Shown: positions 59,487-64,000 of the stretch, piece by piece | How positions within the stretch are numbered: position 1 is the first letter of the stretch | How the letters are laid out: each line of letters opens with the position of its first letter | DNA from: Ruminococcus difficilis | GTDB taxonomy: Bacteria; Bacillota_A; Clostridia; Oscillospirales; Acutalibacteraceae | NCBI RefSeq assembly: GCF_016680995.1 | Contig: NZ_JAEQMG010000048.1 | Coordinates: 124,001 to 188,000, forward strand | Direction of reading: 5' to 3' | DNA: 64,000 nucleotides | The notes under the pieces: generated by a model | The model's input: the letters and a program-made list of their open reading frames with translations, nothing else | The model's database searches: none | What the model was told of the DNA's origin: nothing | Program-made: the position numbers and the translations under genes

Positions 59487-60404
59487 TTAATCCTCCTCAG
59501 CGAGGCGGATGATTTTTTCCAGTCGGTGATTCACGCCGCTGCGGGAGATCGGCGGATCGAGCTTTGCGCCCAGATCGCGGAGCGTCAGCTCGGGATAATC
59601 ATATCTGAGCTGCGCCACCACCTTGAGCTCCTCGGGCAGCAGGTTGTATCTGCCGTCCTTTTTCAGCTTATTGATCGCCTTGATCTGCCGTGCGGACGCC
59701 GAGGCGGTCTTTTGCAGATTCGCGATCTCGGAATTGGCGCGGCGGTTGGCGGTATTGCGCACCTGCTTGAGCGCCTTGGTGCCCATCACGTTCATCGACG
59801 CGACGACCGCGCCCATATAGGTCAGCAGATCGGTGATCTGCTCGCTGTCCTTGATGTAGCCGATATAGTTGCCGCCGCGTGCCAGCAGCTTTGGGCTGAC
59901 GTCGCAGTCCTGGATCTCGTCGACCAGCCGACAGATATCCATACAAAGGTTGCGGTGGCTGACCGCGAATTCCAGATGATACGCCTTTTCAGGGTCGGTC
60001 ACGGAACCGCAGGCAAGGAACGCGCCGCGGATAAAGGCGCGCTGTTCCTCCTCATCATCGATGTTGGCGCGGTTGACGCGCAGGTTCACGTCGCGATCCT
60101 CGTGTCCGTAATGCTCAAAGATCTTGCGGCATTTTTCGGGAGAGGTCACCGTGACGGTAAAGGCGCGATTGCGGCCGCTCTGCCCCTTGAGGGGTGCGAC
60201 CACCTCGCACTTTGCCTTGAACAATCGGCTGATCAAAAAAACGAAATGCGAGAAAACATCCTCGTTTTCTGTTTTGAATATAATGCTGCGGGATGTAAAC
60301 TCTCTGCCGAGCAGGAGCATCGCGTACAGCTCGCTGTACTGCAGCGGCGCGCGGGTGGAGAGCTTCTGACAGATCTCCCGCTTTGTATCGGATGAAAAAG
60401 ACAT
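59487..60404 (-). CDS. whiA: DNA-binding protein WhiA
   Basis: A 305-residue WhiA. An N-terminal LAGLIDADG-like (inactive homing endonuclease) domain includes RAFIRGAFLACGSVTDPEKAYHLEF, and a C-terminal helix-turn-helix contains DYPELTLRDLGAKLDPPISRSGVNHRL. In Firmicutes it affects division and chromosome segregation; in Streptomyces it controls sporulation. Normally yvcK lies between rapZ and whiA; here only a repeat element does. Confidence 0.95.
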   Translation of the reverse strand: MSFSSDTKREICQKLSTRAPLQYSELYAMLLLGREFTSRSIIFKTENEDVFSHFVFLISRLFKAKCEVVAPLKGQSGRNRAFTVTVTSPEKCRKIFEHYGHEDRDVNLRVNRANIDDEEEQRAFIRGAFLACGSVTDPEKAYHLEFAVSHRNLCMDICRLVDEIQDCDVSPKLLARGGNYIGYIKDSEQITDLLTYMGAVVASMNVMGTKALKQVRNTANRRANSEIANLQKTASASARQIKAINKLKKDGRYNLLPEELKVVAQLRYDYPELTLRDLGAKLDPPISRSGVNHRLEKIIRLAEED

Positions 60405-60410
60405 ATTATC

Positions 60411-60528
60411 GGTGAATGGTGAACGGTGAATGGTGAACGGTGTCGGTCACTCGCTTCGCTCAAACAAATCGATCGGGTGCAAGTGCCCCGCCCTTCACTC
60501 ATCACTCAAAACTCTTAGTTCTTAACCG
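60411..60528. repeat. Heptamer-ended element, copy D5
   Basis: Left end GTGAATG, GTGAACG, GTGAATG, GTGAACG. Right end inverse-like (TTCACTCATCACTCAAAAC and TTCTTAACC). It lies between rapZ and whiA where yvcK would be expected. Confidence 0.72.
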
Positions 60529-60535
60529 AAAGCCG

Positions 60536-61402
60536 TCAGGCTTTCCAGATATCTCTGTGGTGGATCGCGGACTTTTGTCCGTTTTCGAGCAGGTGGGTGT
60601 TCAGCATACGGGCGACGGTGACGGAACGGTGTTTGCCGCCGGTACAGCCCACGCCGATCACCAGCTCACTCTTCCCCTCGTTGCGGTACAGACTGATCAG
60701 ATAATCGATAAACGCGTACAGGTGATCGAGGAACTCTCCCATAACGTCAAAGCCGCAAATATAATTGCGCACCTGTTCGTCAAGACCGGTCAGGGGCTTT
60801 AATTCTTTGATATAAAAGGGATTGGGCAGGCACCGAACATCCAGCACCATATCCGCCTCGGGCGGGAGCCCGTATTTGTAGCCGAAGGATACGCAGGTGA
60901 CGAGCAGGGTATCATGAGCGCCCGCGGAAAACAGGGTCGTCACGCGCTCCATGAGCTCGTTCGGATTCATAAAGGTCGTGTCGATCACATAGTCCGCCAT
61001 CGCCTTTACACCGTTCATCAGCTCGTTTTCCAGCTCGACCGCTTCTTCGATGGACCCGGAGGCGATCTCGCCGATCAGCGGATGCTTGCGGCGGGTACCC
61101 TTGAATCGCACAAGCAGCGTATTGGGCTTCGCGTCCAGAAACAGGATCTTGAACTGCTTGCCTTCCAGTCGGAGCTTGGAGATCACCTCGGGGATATCCG
61201 CGAACATCTCGCCGGATCGCGCGTCCGCTACCACGGCGACCTTTTTCATACGGTTATCGGTGGAGTTATCGCACAGATCGTAGAAGGTCTCGAGCAACAG
61301 CGGCGGCAGGTTATCCACGCAATAATAGCCGCTGTCTTCCATGGCGTGCAGGGCGTTGGTCTTACCCGCGCCGGACAGTCCGGTCAGAATGACAAATTCC
61401 AT
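60536..61402 (-). CDS. rapZ: RNase adapter / nucleotide-binding protein RapZ (YvcJ)
   Basis: A 288-residue P-loop protein: Walker A GLSGAGKTNALHAMED, YCVDNLPPLL, Walker-B-like KILFLDAK, and the C-terminal VIGVGCTGGKHRSV. In E. coli RapZ controls GlmZ decay; in Firmicutes (YvcJ) the role is less clear. The ATG at 61402 has AAAGGAG eight bases upstream; a GTG two codons earlier is too close to that site. Part of the hprK-murB-rapZ-whiA set. Confidence 0.95.
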   Translation of the reverse strand: MEFVILTGLSGAGKTNALHAMEDSGYYCVDNLPPLLLETFYDLCDNSTDNRMKKVAVVADARSGEMFADIPEVISKLRLEGKQFKILFLDAKPNTLLVRFKGTRRKHPLIGEIASGSIEEAVELENELMNGVKAMADYVIDTTFMNPNELMERVTTLFSAGAHDTLLVTCVSFGYKYGLPPEADMVLDVRCLPNPFYIKELKPLTGLDEQVRNYICGFDVMGEFLDHLYAFIDYLISLYRNEGKSELVIGVGCTGGKHRSVTVARMLNTHLLENGQKSAIHHRDIWKA

Positions 61403-61516
61403 ATACACTGCTCCTTTCTGAAAAGGATTGGCTCACCGCTTGAGTGAAATCAAACGGCAAAGTCGATAGATGATTCATGTCGGGAGGAGCGAGCACCTCC
61501 CCTATATATAAAGTAT

Positions 61517-62419
61517 TTATTCTCTGCCGGTTCGGATGATCTCGCGCTCGAGGAAGTATCCCGTCTCGGCTTTGACGGTCTCCTGCACGAGCTTGACGAG
61601 CCCCATCACATCGTCACAGGTCGCGCCGCCGATGTTGATGATGAAACCGGCGTGCTTTTCGCTGACCTGAGCGCCGCCGACGGTCTTGCCCTTGAGCCCG
61701 CACTGTTCGATCAGCGTGCCGGCAAACGCGCCCTCGGGACGCTTGAACACCGAGCCCGCCGACGGATATTCGAGTGGCTGTTTGGTCTTGCGGCGATTCA
61801 TCACATCGTCCATCTTCTCTTTGATGGCAACAGGATCGCCCTGCGCTAATTTATATTTCGCAAAAAGAATAATATCTCCGTTTGTCTTAAAAACGCTGGT
61901 GCGGTAGCCGAGCGCCAACTCCTCGGCGGGAACCTCACGGATCTCGCCGTCGGGCGTCAGCGCCGTCACGCTCAACGCGACGTCCTTCATCTCGCCGCCG
62001 TAAGCGCCCGCGTTCATGTACATAGCACCGCCGACGGAACCGGGGATCCCGTAGGCGAATTCCAGCCCGGTCAGGCTGTTTTCGAGCGCCACACTGCACA
62101 GACGGCTGAGCTTCGCGCCCGCACCGGAGATGATGATATCGCCGTCCACGGTGATCTCCTTGAAATCGCCGTCGAGTGTGATCACCGCGCCCTCGATGCC
62201 GTTGTCAGACACCAACAGGTTCGAGCCGTTGCCGAGGATCATCACCGGGATATCGGAGGCTTTGCAGGCGCCTAATGCCGTTTGCAGCTCGTCGATATGG
62301 TTGACGGTGATCAGAATATCCGCCGCGCCGCCGATCTTGAAGGTAGTGTGAGCCGACATGGGCTCGTTTTCAGTGTACGTTATATGGTTATCGTTTAATG
62401 TATTGATTAATTGATTCAT
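61517..62419 (-). CDS. murB: UDP-N-acetylenolpyruvoylglucosamine reductase
   Basis: A 300-residue type II MurB that reduces the enolpyruvyl group with NADPH and FAD to give UDP-MurNAc. The FAD domain opens PMSAHTTFKIGGAAD; GNGSNLLVSDNGIEG and IPGSVGGAMYMNAGAYGGE are family motifs; SVFKRPEGAFAGTLIEQCGLKG holds the catalytic Ser/Cys-type site near the end (serine in A-G-S-V-F-K). It lies between hprK and rapZ as in most Firmicutes. Confidence 0.96.
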   Translation of the reverse strand: MNQLINTLNDNHITYTENEPMSAHTTFKIGGAADILITVNHIDELQTALGACKASDIPVMILGNGSNLLVSDNGIEGAVITLDGDFKEITVDGDIIISGAGAKLSRLCSVALENSLTGLEFAYGIPGSVGGAMYMNAGAYGGEMKDVALSVTALTPDGEIREVPAEELALGYRTSVFKTNGDIILFAKYKLAQGDPVAIKEKMDDVMNRRKTKQPLEYPSAGSVFKRPEGAFAGTLIEQCGLKGKTVGGAQVSEKHAGFIINIGGATCDDVMGLVKLVQETVKAETGYFLEREIIRTGRE

Positions 62420-62476
62420 AGTAGCTCCGTGATTGATCTATTATCACAGCATGTGTGACTAAGGTGTGATACAGTA

Positions 62477-62584
62477 GCTCTCAGCCAATCAGCGTTCGCC
62501 TACAGCTCCGCTTCTTGGGAGAGCCTTGCATGGGTGCTGTTAACCAATCAATGTTCGCCTGCGGCTCCATTTCTTGGACAGCAC
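62477..62584. repeat. Tandem covarying hairpins between hprK and murB
   Basis: Two hairpins of similar design. First (62477-62524): GCTCTC/GAGAGC outer stem, CCAA/TTGG, inner stem AGCG/CGCT. Second (62534-62584): GTGCTGT/ACAGCAC outer stem, CCAA/TTGG, inner stem AATG/CATT. The loop GTTCGCCT(A/G)C(A/G)GCTCC is shared. Paired changes in both stems keep the structure. The second lies one base after the hprK stop. Confidence 0.85.
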
Positions 62585-62585
62585 C

Positions 62586-63551
62586 TCACCAGTTCGTGTC
62601 GATCTTCTTTTTGCCGATGTCCTCGGGGCTGATGTCCATGCCGAGGTTCTGCAAAAGCTCCTGAGCGCCGTTGTAGCCCATCTTCTTCTGGCGATGGTTC
62701 ATCGCGGCGACCTCGATGATGACCGCGAGGTTTCGACCGGGCTTGACGGGGATGGTGACAACGGGGATCTCGATGCCGAGGATCTCCATATACTCGTTGT
62801 CCATGCCCATGCGGTCATAGACCTTCTTGCTGTTCCACAGCTCGAGGTTGATGACCAGATCGATCTTCTCGCTGACCTTGACCGCGCCGATACCGAAGAT
62901 GCGGCGGGCGTTGATGATACCGATACCGCGCAACTCGATAAAGTGGCGGATGTTGGCGGGTGAGGATCCGATCAGCGATTTTTTGGAAACGCGCTTGATC
63001 TCCACCGCGTCGTCGGCGATCAGACGATGTCCGCGCTTGATCAGCTCGATCGCGGTCTCGGACTTACCGACGCCGCTGTCGCCGATCAGCAAAATACCTT
63101 CGCCGTACACCTCGACCAGAACGCCGTGGCGGGTGATGCGCTGCGCCAGCTCCACATTCAGGAAGGATACGATCGCCGCGTCCACTTCGGAGGTGGAGTC
63201 GGCGGTGGTGAGGATCGGCACCATATATTTACGCGCCAGCTCCATCATCGACTCGAGCGGTTCGATATCACGCGCGATGATCATTGCGGGCGGCTTTTGG
63301 CTGATGATCGGCTCAAGCTGTTCGAGCTGAGTCTGCTTTTTTTCCAATTCAAGGAACGACATTTCCGTCCGTCCGAAGGCGATCAGATATCGGCTGTCAT
63401 AGTATTTGAGGTGTCCTACCAGCTCCAGACCGGGACGATCCACGTCGGTAACGGTGATGAGAACCTCCTCGGGATCCACGGGCATATAATAGCTGGACAG
63501 GCCGATCTCGTCAATCAGTCTTTTTAATGTTACGGAATACGGGCTGCTCAT
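62586..63551 (-). CDS. hprK: HPr kinase/phosphorylase
   Basis: A 321-residue bifunctional enzyme that phosphorylates HPr at Ser46 and removes the phosphate, the sensor of carbon catabolite repression in Firmicutes. The P-loop GDSGVGKS is at 157-164, RRIFGIGAVK-type motif appears as NARRIFGIGAVK, ELRGIGIINAR precedes it, and the K3 loop region is VVTIPVKPGRNLAVIIEVAAMN. The length is normal. It heads the hprK-murB-rapZ-whiA run. I do not see a clear promoter in the 200 bp upstream, though a TATAAT lies near 63632. Confidence 0.96.
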   Translation of the reverse strand: MSSPYSVTLKRLIDEIGLSSYYMPVDPEEVLITVTDVDRPGLELVGHLKYYDSRYLIAFGRTEMSFLELEKKQTQLEQLEPIISQKPPAMIIARDIEPLESMMELARKYMVPILTTADSTSEVDAAIVSFLNVELAQRITRHGVLVEVYGEGILLIGDSGVGKSETAIELIKRGHRLIADDAVEIKRVSKKSLIGSSPANIRHFIELRGIGIINARRIFGIGAVKVSEKIDLVINLELWNSKKVYDRMGMDNEYMEILGIEIPVVTIPVKPGRNLAVIIEVAAMNHRQKKMGYNGAQELLQNLGMDISPEDIGKKKIDTNW

Positions 63552-63752
63552 AATAGACCTTCTTTCTCAAAAAACTATGATAAACGGACGTCATCAACGA
63601 CGCATAAAATTCCACATATACATTGTATATTATACTCCCCTACCCAATAATTATAATCCTTTGAAAGAAATATGCAATAATCTATGCAGAATTTGCATAC
63701 ATTTTTTTGTTGCATTTTCACATAATAATGAGAGAAACAGGAGGCGAAGATT

Positions 63753-64000
63753 TTGCTCACATTACTGATACGAACGATCCTGATCTACATCATCGTCACA
63801 GCCGCCGTGCGCCTGATGGGTAAGCGTCAGGTCAGCGATATGCAGACCTCGGAGCTGGTGATCACCCTGATCATCTCTGAGGTCGCCTCACTCCCGCTCG
63901 AGAACGCCGAGCGTCCGCTGCTCAATTCGCTGGTGCCGATCATGATGATCGTGGCGATCGAACTGCTGGTCTCACTGCTGATGATGAAAAGCAAGCGATT
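63753..64000 (+). CDS. DUF421 membrane protein (YetF-like), 3' end cut by window
   Basis: The first 82 residues: LLTLLIRTILIYIIVTAAVRLMGKRQVSDM, of which AVRLMGKRQVSDM is the DUF421 hallmark (R-x-x-G-K-R), then a helix TSELVITLIISEVASLPLE and a third helix starting NSLVPIMMIV. DUF421 proteins are small membrane proteins with a cytosolic C-terminal domain; several are linked to sporulation and germination in Firmicutes. The start is TTG at 63753 with GGAGG eight bases upstream, and no ATG fits better. Divergent from hprK. Confidence 0.85.
   Translation, partial: MLTLLIRTILIYIIVTAAVRLMGKRQVSDMQTSELVITLIISEVASLPLENAERPLLNSLVPIMMIVAIELLVSLLMMKSKR

Overview
The window is about 64 kb of chromosome with no rRNA or tRNA gene that I could find. 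Its gene content points to a spore-forming, Gram-positive member of the Clostridia. Oscillospirales/Ruminococcaceae is my best guess from the gene families, the moderate GC content and the style of the intergenic repeats. Indicators are the ctsR-mcsA-mcsB-clpC stress operon, a SpoVB-type flippase next to mazG and hup, CotF-type coat proteins, HemZ, HPr kinase, WhiA and a Firmicute-style 6S RNA. No transposase, integrase, phage gene or CRISPR array was seen.

Layout. 1-2.9 kb: minus-strand surface-polysaccharide genes (O-antigen ligase/polymerase-like and an initiating sugar transferase) after a cut LURP-one-like gene. 3-5 kb: a DUF1292 gene, 6S RNA and gpsA on the plus strand. 5.1-10.7 kb: two small CotF-type genes with a sigma-E-like promoter, then the CtsR heat-shock operon with a promoter and CtsR box that overlap. 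10.9-19.4 kb: acetyltransferase and epimerase, gap, a complete five-gene branched-chain amino acid (HAAT-type) ABC importer, and a nitroreductase. 19.5-32.8 kb: a compact eight-gene minus-strand operon: heteromeric ABC exporter, HemN-like radical SAM enzyme, a methyltransferase with a fully duplicated architecture, a PP2C-like protein that has lost metal ligands, a FtsX/MacB-type permease with its ATPase, and a repeat-rich protein with a degenerate sigma-like N-terminus and an FHA-like C-terminus. I do not recognise this operon as a described system. Divergent from it, 33.2-35.9 kb encodes a TetM/EF-G-like GTPase fused to a Rae1/YacP-type NYN ribonuclease.

35.9-43 kb holds two paralogous DUF4358 lipoproteins, a GDSL lipoprotein, a YhcC-type radical SAM protein, an alpha/beta hydrolase, HU, MazG and SpoVB. 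43.3-50.4 kb is a conserved clostridial run recJ-relA-dtd-MBL hydrolase-hemZ, followed by a membrane Ser/Thr kinase. 52.4-63.6 kb is a second conserved run, hprK-murB-rapZ-whiA-xseB-ispA-dxs-tlyA-nadK-argR-recN. A DUF421 membrane gene is cut by the right edge.

Intergenic DNA is crowded with several families of short, non-coding, palindromic elements. One group has a conserved hairpin plus a second hairpin whose stem changes with compensation. Another has tandem 7-bp units at inverted ends. Several abut stop codons within 0-2 nt. Two tandem hairpins with covarying stems lie between hprK and murB.
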